This document shows, in pieces, positions 42,101 through 54,399 of a stretch of 64,000 nt of DNA. Made by a program: the position numbers and the translations under genes. The notes below the pieces were generated by a model. It saw nothing but the letters and a program-made list of their open reading frames with translations. It ran no database searches and was not told the DNA's origin. Location of the stretch: NCBI GenBank assembly GCA_037951105.1, contig JBAMJV010004300.1:124001-188000 (forward strand), given 5' to 3'. The DNA is from Echinarachnius parma. Lineage: Eukaryota > Echinodermata > Echinoidea > Clypeasteroida > Echinarachniidae. Every line of letters begins with the position of its first letter. Position 1 is the stretch's first letter.

Positions 42101-44506
42101 CAGGGGCCTGGGAACAATTTTTTTTTTACAGGGGTGCTGAGCCCCTGAGCCAGTGGCGTACCCAGGATTTTTAGCTCACCTGAGCCAAAGGCTCAAGTGA
42201 GCTATTGTGATCGCTTTTTGTCCGTCGTCCGTCGTCCGTCGTCCGTCGTGCGTCGTGCGTCGTCCGTCGTGCGTCGTCCGTCGTCCGTAAACTTTTTACA
42301 TTTTCATCTTCTTCTCCAGAACCAATGATCGGATTCCAACCAAACTTGGCAGGAATCATATTTAGGGGTAGAGGAACCAAAGTTGCTAAAATGGTGGGCG
42401 TGGCCCCCAGGGGGGCCCTGGGGGAGGGCACCAAATGTAAAAAATATGTAAATTTTAAACATCTTCTTCTCAAGATCCAGAAGTATGACAGACCTGATAT
42501 TTCATATTTAGATGCCTCTATTGATGAAGAATGAAAGTTGTTCACAAGATTTTTGTGGGTGGTCCCATAAGGGCCCTGTGGGCGTAACAGTTTTTTTGGG
42601 GGCCCTACCATAGGAAATATACATTTTCATCTTCTTCTCCAGAATCAATGATTAGATTCCAACCAAACATGGCAGGAATCATCTTTAGGGGTAGAGGAAC
42701 CAAAGTTGCTAAAATGGTGGGCGTGGCCCCCAGGGGGGCCCTGGAGGAGGGCACCAAGTGTAAAAAATATGTAAATTTTAAACATCTTCTTCTCAAGATC
42801 CAGAAGTATGACAGACCTGATATTTCATATGTAGATGCCTCTATTGATGAAGAATGAAAGTTGTTCACAAGATTTTTGTGGGTGGCCCCACAAGGGCCCT
42901 GTGGGCGTAACAGTTTTTTTTGGGGCCCTACCATAGGAAATATACATTTTCATCTTCTTCTCCAGAACCAATGATTAGATTCCAACCAAACATGGCAGGA
43001 ATCATCCTTAGGGGTAGAGGAATCGAAGTTGCTAAAATGGTGGGCGTGGCCCTCAGGGGGGCCCTGGGGGAGGGCACCAAGTGTAAAAAATATGTTAATT
43101 TTAAATATCTTCTTCTCAAGATCCAGAAGTATGACAGACCTGATATTTCATATTTAGATGCCTCTATTGATGAAGAATGAAAGTTGTTCACAAGATTTTT
43201 GTGGGTGGCCCCATAAGGGTCCTGTGGGCGTAACAGTTTTTTGGGGGGTCCTACCATAGGAAATATACATTTTCATCTTCTTCTCCAGAATCAATGATTA
43301 GATTCCAACCAAACATGGCAGGAATCATCTTTAGGGGTAGAGGAACCAAAGTTGCTAAAATGGTGGGCGTGGCCCCCAGGGGGGCCCTGGAGGAGGGCAC
43401 CAAGTGTAAAAAATATGTAAATTTTAAACATCTTCTTCTCAAGATCCAGAAGTATGACAGACCTGATATTTCATATGTAGATGCCTCTATTGATGAAGAA
43501 TGAAAGTTGTTCACAAGATGTTTTTGGGTGGCCCCATAAGGGCCCTGTGGGGGTAACATTTTTTGGGGGGCCCTACCATAGGAAATATGCATTTTCATCT
43601 TCTTCTCAAGAACCAATGATTGGATTCCAACCAAACTTGACAGGAATCATCCTTAGGGGTAGAGGAACAAAATGTGCTATAATGGTGGGCGTAGCCCCCA
43701 GGGGGCCCTGGGGGAGGGGACTGAGTGTAAAAAATATGTAAATTTTAAAAATCTTCTTCTCAAGATCTAAAAGTATGACAGACCTGATATTTCACATTTA
43801 GATGCCTCTATTGATGAAGAATGAAAATTGTTCACAAGATTTTTGTGGGTGGCACCATAAGGGACCTGTGGGGTAACAATATTTTTGAGGCCCTACCATA
43901 GGAAATATGCATTTTCATCTTCTTCTCAAGAACCAATGATTTTTTTATGATTCACCCAAACATTATGGTAAATCATAATGTTACGTACAGGGGATCAAAA
44001 GTTATTGATTAAATAGTACATCACATTATAGATTTTGGCATGATTTCAACTGATTTCATATCTTCTGAGGGTGCCAGAGAGAACATGCGCCAGATGTGAA
44101 TTGATTGACCTCAGGTGAGCGTCGTGCCCCCCTGGGGCTCTTGTTTCAAGGGAGGGGGGGGGGGGGGAGGGGGCGGTGTCGGTGACGATTTTTCGAAGCC
44201 GAGTCCGAGATACGTCAAACAATTCTCCTTTTATACGTCGTCGACTCAAAAATCGGATTCTGTCGGCCAAATTTTCACCGAACCGACAGATTTTTCAGAG
44301 ACTACAATTAGACATTGCATTACGAACACACACATAATTCATAATTTATATATATAATTAACTACAGTAAAATACATGTACACACAAAAGTTGGGAGTGC
44401 TTTCACACCCCAACTTTTGTTTTTCACAGGGGTGCTATGCCCCCCCCCCCCCCCCCCACTCCAAAAAGTCAGGGGCGCTGCAGCACCCCCGGCTCCCAGG
44501 GGCCTG
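42101..44506. mobile_element. hAT-like element with 8-bp duplication, carrying a tandem array
   Basis: Ends CAGGGGCCTGGGAACA and (reversed) CAGGCCCCTGGGAGCC match at 12 of 16. Flanks ATTGTGAC (42093-42100) and ATTGTAAC (44507-44514) agree at seven of eight bases, the duplication length of hAT transposons. The inner part is mostly another repeat (about 42166-44150). A hairpin with arms ACAAAAGTTGGG and CCCAACTTTTGT lies near 44384-44420. No transposase remains. Confidence 0.65.
42166..44150. repeat. 320-323-bp tandem array, five units and a partial
   Basis: Units start near 42325, 42648, 42971, 43294 and 43616, with a broken sixth at 43936. Each holds AACCAAACATGGCAGGAATC, GTGGGCGTGGCCCCCAGG and CAAGATCCAGAAGTATGACA. 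The left side starts TAGCTCACCTGAGCC followed by a GTCCGTC run; the right side has CCTCAGGTGAGCG, so the array sits between short inverted ends (CTCACCTGAG/CTCAGGTGAG). Reading frames through it are repeats of one artefact. Confidence 0.9.
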
Positions 44507-44517
44507 ATTGTAACCGG

Positions 44518-46740
44518 TTGATTTCGAACCCGTGCTACCACACAAAGAGTTGGCTATTATGAGGACTATATGCTGTATTGATTGTTCTCATATTGAAGAA
44601 CATTGGGCGTTTTCTGAAAAGGATTCTGGACTCTGGAGTCGCTATCGTTATCGAGTGTCTGTGATTGAATATATACAAGAGCAGATGTTATTATATTATA
44701 ACGATTATTCGCCATGAACAGAAGTGATTGAGCCTAAGGTGTGAATGTTACACAGTTATAGGTAAGTATAATGTGTAACATAATTTGTATATTATAAACA
44801 ATGTATTCTGAGTGTAATGATTGGCATATGGATACTAGAGACTAGTCAGTATAACATCCACCTAGCTATAATGACTATGTGGGATATTATTTTTTATAAT
44901 GTACATAATTTATATGACTTTTCTTACATTATGATTTTTAATTACAAAATACCCCCTAGTCTAATTAGAGAATGCAGGGGTGTCGATCCTGGGGGGCAGG
45001 GGGGCGGTCGCCCCCCCAATGAAAATATTAGGGGGGGGGGGGGCGAACATATAATTTCGCCCCCCGATAATTCCGAAAATGAGGAAGAAAAAAATCGAGT
45101 GATATATTGCCAAAGAGGGGAAAGACACATTTATCAATAATTAATCTTCAAAATAGCCGTTTTTTAGTTTGAAAAGGACTGTAAATCTCTTTTTTGCATA
45201 CAGTTTCTCATATTGCAAGTTTCATTTGGGTTGCGGGAACTCACCTTTTGAAATGTGTTGGGCAGCGTAAATTCTCAAACGCACACCTCAAACGAAGTTT
45301 ATTAAACCCTCATCTATATAGATAGCACACCGTCACAGAAAATAAAATAATCTCGGTACATATGCGCTGAACGCAAATCAAATTGGAATATCATGTCCCC
45401 CCACATTTGAAAAAGGAGCAGATTGTCCCCCTCCCTTTGTCATTATGTATGTTTGGTTCCATACCTACGGTATATACTTCATATTACGTGAAATTTCTGT
45501 CTCAGGTGTGCACCAAATCGCACAATTTCACGCCCAAAAATACAAAAGCTCCCTACTGTGGGAGGGGGACACCCCCTCCCACGCTCGGTCGCTTCGCTTC
45601 CTCGCAATGTCTCCCCTACACTTTTGAGAAATTGTTGACGCCCTTGCTTAGTTTCATGGGAGCCCAATGCCCTAGACTATATCGATGGCTCTATCGTATA
45701 CATGATCACGTGGATCCATCTCATGCAAGGCTCAGTCTTTTCCTCGCTATGCCCTTTAAAAATACGTTATGAGTAGGTTCACAATTTTATACAATTTTAA
45801 CACCCATGCTAGGAGCAAATGTCTGAAATCTAAAAGCTTCCGGGGGCTCCGCCCCCTGGACCCCCATTATTGTCCCCAAATGTGGGTGCCCCCCAAAGTC
45901 AGGTCTTAGAGCCATCAAGACACTTTCAATGAGCGCATAATAAAACTTCTGGGCATGCCAATGTGGGGCTTTTAGCTCTCTCACTGTGTTTCAAATTTCG
46001 CCCCCCCCCCCCCAATCTCAAAAACGGATCGACACCCCTGACAGACTGTTATTTACATGTATGTCGGTCTACTTAAAGGGGTATTCCGTCCGCAAATTAA
46101 TTTAGCTCCATTAGAATGATAGTATATTATCACAAATGACCATATATCAGTTGATTTCGAACCTGTCCTACCACACAAAGAATAAATTTACTATTTTGAG
46201 GACTTTGCTGTATTGATTGTTCTCATATTTGAGAACCTTGGGCGTATTCTGAAAAGGATTATGGACTCTGGCTGGAGTCGCACGTGTCGTTATCGAGTGT
46301 CTGTGATTGAATGTATACAAGAACAGATGCTATTATATTATAAAGATTATTCGCCATGAACAGAACTGATTGAGCCTAAGGTGTGAATGTTACACAGTTA
46401 TAGGTAAGTATAATGTGTAACATAATTTGTATATTAGAAATAATGTATTCTGATTGTAATGGCACGTATAATGATTGGCATAAGGATACTAGAGTCTAGT
46501 CAGCATAACATCCACCTAGCTATAATGACTATGTGGGATATTATTTTCAAAATGTACATAATTTATATGACTTTTCTTACATCATGATTTTAAATTACAA
46601 AATACCCCCTAGTCTAATTAGAGACTGTTATTTACATGTCGGTCTACTTAAAGGGGTATTCCGTACGCAAAATAATTTAGCCCCATTAGAATGATAGTAT
46701 ATTATCACAAATTACCATATATCCACATTATTGCTTGAAC
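44518..46740. repeat. Tandem duplication of about 580 bp, unit 1 interrupted
   Basis: Unit 1 (44518-44974 plus 46041-46150) and unit 2 (46151-46740) share TTGATTTCGAACC, AGGTGTGAATGTTACACAGT, CTAGCTATAATGACTATGTG and AATACCCCCTAGTCTAATTA. Unit 1 is split by the element at 44975-46040; unit 2 is uninterrupted. Confidence 0.9.
44975..46040. mobile_element. hAT-like element with visible empty site
   Basis: Ends CAGGGGTGTCGATCC and GGATCGACACCCCTG are perfect 15-bp inverted repeats. Flanks AGAGAATG (44967-44974) and ACAGACTG (46041-46048) are worn copies of AGAGACTG, which occurs once at 46620-46627 in the empty second unit of the tandem duplication. The 8-bp duplication and CAGGGG ends are typical of hAT. 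Only short frames remain. Confidence 0.85.
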
Positions 46741-46904
46741 GATTGAGATAGTGAAAGGACACCAGTTTGAGTATCGCCAATCGCACCTTCGCCATATTTA
46801 CATGGGGCATTAACTATTTTTGGCCGATAATATTGATATTGTGACATCACATGCGAGCTGGCACCTTCGCTCATCTGCCATTTTATTACACACGAAAATG
46901 TTGT

Positions 46905-47166
46905 TTTGCATTCTTCTAGGACGAGAAGGAAGAACTATTTTAGCATTGCGACTCCATTGAAGGATAGCAAAAGATGTGAAGAATGGCTAGCTGCGCTCAG
47001 ATCGGAGAAATTTAGCATAAAGACCCACAAATATGACAGAAATAATGTCGTTTATTCAGATCACTTTACCCCGGATTGTTTCCAACCACACTTGCGAGAA
47101 CTACTCATACGAATTAGGATCGAGTCCATACAATTTGCAAATGAACACAGCAATCAGAATATATAA
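46905..47166 (+). pseudogene. THAP-domain relic, zinc ligand lost
   Basis: After an acceptor-like TTCTTCTAG an open frame reads FSIATPLKDSKRCEEWLAAL, RSEKFSIKTHKYDRNNV, VYSDHFTPDCFQPHL, then ends at TAA. THAP zinc fingers have C-x2-C near the start and a final C-x2-H within V-C-S-x-H-F, plus the conserved W. Here that Cys is Tyr and the first CxxC part is absent. THAP domains occur in cell regulators and in P-element transposases; with transposons all around, the second source is likely. Confidence 0.6.
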
Positions 47167-47169
47167 GAG

Positions 47170-48080
47170 TTAGAATTGTTTAGGCAAGTTGTAATGGCTG
47201 ATGGAGATACTTATTAAGCACGGGATATTATGTAGGATGCGCTATATGCTATACAATTTACGCGATCGATCGTAAGCGAAATCAATAGGCTAATAACAGC
47301 TGATTGCAAAATTGACAATTTCGATATTTACAGCTTTGGTCTAACATATCTGTTATAATAACATTGATATTACATTTTGACTATGCAAATAATATGTCCA
47401 ATCTATATTTAATGTTTGTCAATAGAAACAAACAATATTGGTGTAGCTGCGGGGGGGGGGGGGGGGGGGTGTAGCATTGGGCCACGTGCCCTAAAAAAAT
47501 GTGACCAAATAAAATAAATATGTCAGTAAACATATTAAACTAGTGTACCACCAACAATTTGCGTGCCCCCCCTTTGAAATTTAGTCATACTAAAGTCTGT
47601 CATCAGTCAAAGTGCGTCCTGGATCATCATGGACATTGTATTGCTGGTGACCTGTTATACTGTTATACTGTTATGACTGAAGTTCAAATGGCCTATTGTC
47701 ATGATGCTTATAAGCAGCTCTCAAGGGATTGACTTGATAATGAAAGGAGACCATTAGAATATCTCCGGGGACCATAGTTACGAGACAATAGGTCTACTGG
47801 TGGAAAGTGTTACCGGTAGTCTTTGTCTTTTTGGGTCAGGCTCAAGTTGAGCCACTGATGAAAATTCGGGCCAATAATGCCCGCACATTGTATTGTGTCG
47901 AAAATATATTAGGATTCCGATGTGTAGGTCACCGAGCCACACTCGTACTTTAATCTCATAATGTAGATTATAGCACTCTATGACAATATACCACGATAGG
48001 ACATTTCAGTGCCTATACTCATAACTTCGAGAAAGATTTTGTTTTTATTCCAATGCAGATGCCCAAACGTGTACTTGTTA
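47170..48080. other. Intergenic, no gene seen
   Basis: It contains a long G-run (about 47451-47469) next to GGCCACGTGCCC and a C-run at about 47566. No coding structure. Confidence 0.5.
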
Positions 48081-48511
48081 GGGGAATTAACCCTTATCCT
48101 TTTGACTTACTGGATGTGATGAGAGCATAACTACTATCATTGCTAGTCACTTATTTCCTCATGAATATTCCCGATTACAAAAATAATCAATATTTTATGG
48201 ACCACTGTCGTCTGCTTTCAATGCCCATAGGAGGCGGCCATTTCTTCAACTACTCGCGGTGAAATGACGTGGCAGGCGGAGAACACAATAGCATTATCGT
48301 AACCCCCTATTGTGTTCTCCGCCTGACTTTCACCGCGAGAAGTTGAAGAAATGGCCGCCTCCTGTTGGCATTGAAAGCAGACGACAGTAGGCCATAAAAT
48401 ATTGATTATTTTCATTATTGGGAATATTCATGAGGAAATAATTGACTAGAAATGACAAGAGTTATGCTCTCATCACATCCAGTAAGTCAAAAGGCTAGGA
48501 GTTCCTTCCCC
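48081..48511. repeat. 431-bp near-perfect palindrome (foldback MITE)
   Basis: Arms of about 210 bases meet at a 15-base loop (48292-48306). The inner arms read GAGAACACAATAG and CTATTGTGTTCTC; matching goes out through GGAGGCGGCCATTTCTTCAA and CATGAATATTCCC to GACTTACTGGATGTGATGAG. The arms differ by scattered changes and a short indel. TTAA follows at 48513-48516. Confidence 0.85.
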
Positions 48512-48849
48512 TTTAATTAAACTCGGACAAATCATATTTATAATCATCAGCTTGAATATAATTATGTCTTCATGCACTGTGACATGCATAGTGTTCATCT
48601 TTGCCTGAAATCTTCGCGCTAAATTAACACAACTGCTATGACGTTTGCACCCATGGGTGTTGCATATATTCATCGCAGACAATTATTCACTATTCAGAAT
48701 TGTTTGCTTATTTGAACACGAGTGTCTTTTATTTGTGATAACATTATTTGTACACTTGGCGCACAATCATTTACTGCATGAACTTCGACTTATAATACCG
48801 GCGCTGGACATTGACCCCTTGATCAGACGTATACCATGCATTAATAATT

Positions 48850-50021
48850 GGGTCATTCCATTTAATAGGGTACAAATCTATGACATGCACATTTTGGGCC
48901 TAAATTCAAAAATTGTCTTTATTGCTGTAAACTAGTTTTTTACTTGCTAAATATAGTGATTAAATTCAGAACAGTGACATGTTAAACCTTTGAATGAACA
49001 AAAAGATTACACAAACAGTAATAATATCCTGATTTTATTGAAAATTGTATGTTTCACGTGTAAAGGGGACACCAAAATGCTTATTATGCTGTAGGTCCCT
49101 ATCAAACATTTGTTGTGCCATTTTTCTTTTTACTTTATGTAACCTGGTCACTTTCTCACCTAGAAACTCAAATGATTCGTAAATCATATGCTTCGTCTTA
49201 CTTTTATCCCCAAGAAACAATGTTTCACGTGTAAACGATCGACGTAAACGGTACACCAAACCTACATTATTCAGTTTCTGAAAGAAATTGGTCAATTTTT
49301 TATTCAGTACTCATTACATACCCCACTCCAGCTATAAATTGATGTTGAATTAAGAACTTATTGAGTTCAGGAAAAACTCTCAAAAAATTAAGTAATCACA
49401 AAGTTTCACAACGTAAATATTTGAGGGGACACCAAAGAGGTCGGTCAATATGTAAAATGGCCCATTTCAGGTGTTTTTTTAACATTAATTATATTCTTAC
49501 CATGTTATCTTTAAATTGGATGCCTAGGGCTAATCAATACCCAAATAGCATTATAAAACAATAAGTTTTATGGGTTATACACTAAATTGGATATTGACAT
49601 GTTTCGCGTGTAAAGGGGTTTAAAAAAAGTTTACACGTGAAACATATTTTTTGTGAACTCGTTGTGTTATGAAAATATCTATATTTTAGGTGAAATGTTA
49701 GTTTAATATGGAATATCTATCTTTTTATTAACATTTGAATTTAGAAATAACCAAGAGAATCTTGCAAGAGAAAGAAAAAACACCCATCATTAAACAATGT
49801 TTTTCGATGTCCAAAGCTTAAAAATTGATACCTTAGAACTAATTTTTGCTCAAAATATGGACCATGCAAGGTCAGGAAATATATATATATTTCTTTTGAC
49901 ATAGTAGAGAATAATAATAGTAACCAATTACAACCATGAAAATAGGCATTATAAGAACATGTCACATGAAAGCAAAGATCACTGGATTTGCCCATTGGTA
50001 CCCACATAAATGGAATAACCC
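48850..50021. mobile_element. 1.2-kb inverted-repeat element with CACGTG motif repeats
   Basis: Ends GGGTCATTCCATTTAATAGG and (reversed) GGGTTATTCCATTTATGTGG, both followed by GTAC within a few bases. GTTTCACGTGTAAA occurs at 49051 and 49222, as GTTTCGCGTGTAAA at 49601, and reversed at 49630-49643. A minus-strand frame (49035-49295) covers two of these motifs; I do not trust it as a gene. Confidence 0.55.
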
Positions 50022-50654
50022 AATTATAAATACTGCATTTGCCATTGCAGCATCGGTTTGTTTTGGTATGGAGAGTGCTAGAGTGATGACAGGTCTTGTT
50101 AACTTATGTAATTCATCTTATTCTTGCTTTTCCTTTACTACACAGGAAACAATTAATACATCAACGTAACACATTCGCTACTAATATGAATCAATGTTCT
50201 AGTCTCGCCCTAATCTGAGAGTGTTGCCTATACGGTAAGTATCATAATTTCGTATACTTGTATCCTACTTTCTAAATGTTTTGTCTTACCTATATAACGT
50301 CCCGGTTTACAATTTATTGTAAATGCTATTATTTATTGTACAATGTTATATTCTTGAAATTCAGTCGTCGGAAATGAATTGAAACAAAATGAACTGAAAC
50401 TAAAAGTACATATGCCGCAATGCTGCTCTGATATAGAAGCCACTCACTCATATAGGAGCATCTACATTTCAAGTTTCCATGGACTTGAATAACTAGATCT
50501 ATACTTGTAGCCTAATTGTTCAGTATGCATTGTGTATTTGAATATGCTCTCACAACTTTGCATGTGGTACCACAATTGTTTTTTTTTAGATATCAGTTCA
50601 GTTATAATTATGTATAATATATGAACGTTGGAGACTTAGAGTAATAATCTACAA

Positions 50655-51131
50655 TGTGTCAAATCTGAAAGAGCATACAATTTTAATGACAGAATAAACT
50701 TTATTTTATCAAAATCGGTTCAGAAATGGCTGAAATATCCATAAACATAACCTGGTATGATAACTACGTGGGGCCCCACAATTATTCGATGATTTTGAAC
50801 CAGCCGTTAAACAAAATAAACAAATGCTTCCTCTTTTTACAAATATACAAAAGAGGTTTTTAAATAGTTGTTGATTATCTCTCTATCTAATCACTATTTC
50901 AACAAAACATCACATTCACAATATTTTATTTAAAATGGTTGAAACCAATGAGTTTTTTATGGCTCTTTTTGAATGATAACATGCTTTTTACTTAGTCATT
51001 TCTAATTTTGTATTCCTTTCGAGCATGGTGGAGTTATAAATGTTAGTTTGTAATGTAATGGTGCAGGTTTTGCTTACTAACATTCAGTTTGTCCAAAACG
51101 GTACTCTCTTTACCAAAACTCAACTATCCCT
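50655..51131. mobile_element. GGGCCC-centred MITE, left end worn
   Basis: It has the centre TGGGGCCCCACAATTATTCG (50771), the inner words CATCACATTCACAATATTTT and GAGCATGGTGGAGTTATAAA, and the right end CTCAACTATCCC before TTAA (51132-51135). Confidence 0.75.
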
Positions 51132-51404
51132 TTAATAGCGTATGATAGTGGTATACAACGTGATGTTCAATTATGCGCGGCACAACATATTATATGAACT
51201 GTAATATTTTATAGTTTGCATAACAATTTCACTATACCGTCAAACTTGTGTCATTTTGACACGCACTTCGTGTACCATTTTGTTACATGTTCTTTTGCGA
51301 TATTAATACCACGTTTTCCCAGCATCTCTCGTCTTCCTTGCGTGAAGATCCCAACATTTTTCTTATCAAAACTTTATTTTCTTGCAGCAATATCTTCAGC
51401 AATC

Positions 51405-51426
51405 ATGGCGAGCATCCAACCTCGAG
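51405..51426 (+). CDS. Putative first coding exon of a second gene
   Basis: ATG at 51405 has A at -3 and G at +4, and follows an acceptor-like CTTGCAG at 51381-51387. It encodes MASIQPR and ends in phase 1 at G|GTAAGG. Two further tiny exons downstream have matching phase. No family can be named. Confidence 0.4.
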
Positions 51427-51429
51427 GTA

Positions 51430-53300
51430 AGGTCCCGGTCCTATTGACAGACAAATAAGAGTTACATCTACGAATTATGATTAAAATAAACAATACTTAA
51501 TGATTATGATGATTGTAATGATAATAGTGAAAATAATTAGAATGATAATGATAATACTACTTATAATGGAAATCAATAAAATAATATTGATAATGATGAT
51601 GATAATAATACCATGCAATAATAAAACGATTGATAATCAACCCGGCTAAATGCTTTACGGAGAAATTATTACTTCGGTCATTTGATATGCGCACACAATT
51701 AACTCGACATTAACCATGGTGTCAATGTCTTGTTAAATTGTCATCGGATGATAGTCTCTACTTTGAAAATGGGGAAAGTTGAGCTACAAACAAAATATTG
51801 TTTCAACTTTACCGTGTTTTCGACGGAGTATAACTTTATCTTAAAATGTATACGCTTTCAACATTTTGTTGAAATACAGTACCCTTTTAAATTCAACCTA
51901 GCGTTCACATTACAGAAATTAAAAGAATAGGCATTTTCCTTTCTCTGTATATAAACAACTTTACTTCTAATGGTTTCGCACATTTTCCAGTTATACATTG
52001 CCCCATATACATTTATAAAATACGCAAACGAGTTAACAGAATTGTTTAGTCTTTTTGCGGATAGAATACTGTCTTGTTTGCATGCATATTGTTATTTCTC
52101 CCCTCTCATGTATTCTTTGCTTTGTCTTTGCTTTATTTGGTGAATGAGAGCTGTTCATTGTTCAGCACAGCAAAATCCTAAATTCACGGATTCTATTACA
52201 CATAAGTTTACATAATTACGAATGGCGTAATGAGCACAAACTTTTCTTTTTAAATTTTGTTTTGGGGGGCAAAAAAAAAAATCCGCATCACCTCAATGTA
52301 TACGTATAGCATAATGGCACTGTTGCCAACTTTGAGCAAGCGGTGAGTCTGGGACTTTGCGAGGGAGCGAAGCGACCAAGCCGGAAGGAGCGAAGCGACT
52401 GAGCGGGAGGAGTGTGTGGGAGGGGGTGTCCCCCCTCCCACGGTAAGGAGCTTTTGCATTTTGGGACTTAAAAATGTGCAATCTGGTGCATACATAGGAA
52501 GGCAATTCGGACATACTATAATGTGGGTAAGTGCGTCATGATTCTACCGACTGGAAACAAATAGTTATATTTGTATCATGAAGAAAACATTATTATACAA
52601 TATGCACCCAAACAATTATATTCGCAAAGTGACATATACAGTGCAAACATTGCACCAAATGCCACATTATTTATGTTAGAACAACATGAACAAGGTATAC
52701 AAGACGTATTTAGACAAGACCGATTCCTGAGGGAGCGAAGGCGACCGAGAGGGGGTAGTGTTTGATGGGAGGGGGTGTCCACCCTTGCACGGTCAGGGAG
52801 ATCTTGCAAATTTGTACTTGAAATTATGCGATCTGGTGCATACCTAGGAAGGAAATTTGACTTGACATGAAGTAGAATCTGATTTATCATGTCTAAAGAA
52901 ATACCCTTTTTAAAATTACTGCATAGTCGAAATAAAAATAAGCCATATTTTTTTTATTTTTTTTATTTTTTTTTTTTTGGGGAGGGGGGGCAAGAGCCCC
53001 CCCCCCCCTCGAGCCCCCCACCAGTACGCCAGTGAGTGGTATGTGATGCTTAGCATTATTATGCAGTTGAATTGTACTGTAACTTCATTACCATTGATTA
53101 CTAACTTGTTTGTCTATTTGTTTTTGGAGGTAAACAATATACATTACTTTTTAAAAAGTTGTTTAGGTATGTATTGCTTTGCTTCTCTTTTTTCAAGTTG
53201 CATAATGGACAGTGAAGCGCATTCCTAACTTGTTTTCTACAATCAATATGATCCACATTTCAAAAATAACTACGCTTAATATGTTTTGTTTCATGTTTGA
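51430..53300. other. Putative intron with hAT-family relics
   Basis: Two worn pieces (52320-52520 and 52725-52870) share GAGGGAGCGAAG, GGGAGGGGGTGTCC and ATCTGGTGCATAC with the interior of the hAT-like element at 44975-46040. A T-run and G/C-runs lie at 52945-53020. Otherwise AT-rich DNA with short ATG/ATA repeats near 51500-51610. Confidence 0.5.
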
Positions 53301-53303
53301 CAG

Positions 53304-53348
53304 GCAACGATGATAAAGTGGCTCATATGTCACGCGATGAACGTTCAG
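53304..53348 (+). CDS. Putative second coding exon of the second gene
   Basis: Acceptor TTTGACAG ends at 53303 and donor CAG|GTACGT follows 53348. The 45 bases are phase 1-1 and encode GNDDKVAHMSRDERS. Both splice sites are good and the phase fits the ATG exon. Confidence 0.4.
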
Positions 53349-53594
53349 GTACGTGGCTAAATACTCATTCATAATTTGTAAAAGTATAGGTTTAGTTGGA
53401 AGAAAGGATCAAGGGATTCTGCCATCTTTGAGAACCCTCTTTTCCCACCATTTTGTTCTACATGCAACTCAATGCTTATTGGATTTAAAAAAATGCAAGT
53501 ATGTATAGCACAGACATATATATTAATACAATGCTACTGGTAATAGAATATATTACAAAAATACATACAATTTTACATTATCAATACTACATCT

Positions 53595-54213
53595 GGGCCC
53601 CGTTGCTGAAAGAGTTGCAATCAATTGTAAAGTTGACATTAAAGGACCTACAGCGTCTAAATAGCCTAATTTTCACAATTCGGCTCTCTATATGTCATTT
53701 TTCCCGAAGAAAAAGAATTTAGCAGTCATTTCTCATGAAATTAATCAATTTGGGGGTAATTAGTAAAAATCTAATTGTCCTGGGAATCCCCTTTTAAATC
53801 GCCAAAATGTGACGTCATCTAAAGAACGGACTAATGAACTAAATCTGTAGATGACGCGTCATGACGTAAGCCAATGCATTGTCAATCACATGTCGATCAC
53901 GCTGCAGATTCCGGACGCTAAATGTGGGTGGAGCGTAAACTGGCTGCGAAGTGAGATTTGGCATCAGAAAACTAGTCTCAAAACACTACTGTGTTTATTT
54001 TCATGGATTTTTTTTCGGCAGACCTATGTTTCAAGTCATCAACTATGAAATAAATGTCAAAGTACGTTGTATTCTGTAGGTCCTTTAATTAAAAGTCAGA
54101 ACACGTGACTAAATCGCAAATCTATTTGGTTGAAATGTGCATATTTGTTTGACTTGCAATTAATTGCAAATTTACAATCGATATTCGTTGCATCTTTTTC
54201 AGCAACGGGGACC
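53595..54213. mobile_element. MITE with GGGCCCCGTTGC ends, interrupted
   Basis: Left end GGGCCCCGTTGCTGAAAGAG and right end (reversed) GGTCCCCGTTGCTGAAAAAG. A second TTAA-flanked element sits inside (53643-54084). A short relative is at 59515-59625, ending GCAACGGGGCCC. Confidence 0.7.
53643..54084. mobile_element. 442-bp TTAA-flanked MITE nested in the previous one
   Basis: Ends AGGACCTACAG and CTGTAGGTCCT are perfect inverted repeats, with TTAA at 53639-53642 and 54085-54088. Confidence 0.8.
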
Positions 54214-54399
54214 AGGACTATATACAGTCTGACAATCTCTTTCGCCCGAAGGCTCATCAGTGACTACAACGATAATAGTTTATGTTTTGTTGGTAACACC
54301 TGACATCACCAACAGCTTCAGATTCATCAAAAACTCTTTGAATTCAACAATTTTTAATAAAAAAAGTGTGCATGTGATGTTTTGTTAAATAATGATTAA

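Noticed and set aside
42230-42292. GTCCGTCGTCCGTC run taken for a CRISPR-like repeat
   Set aside because: Units are contiguous without spacers; it is a simple repeat beside the 323-bp array in animal DNA.
42171-43741. Several look-alike 69-146-codon frames on both strands near 42-43.7 kb
   Set aside because: They repeat every 323 bases with the tandem array and include a simple-repeat stretch (DDARRTTHDARR); the pattern is the repeat, not a gene family.
49035-49295. 86-codon minus-strand frame with SFTRETL and PFTRET
   Set aside because: The repeated words come from the GTTTCACGTGTAAA motif; no domain or splice context supports a gene.
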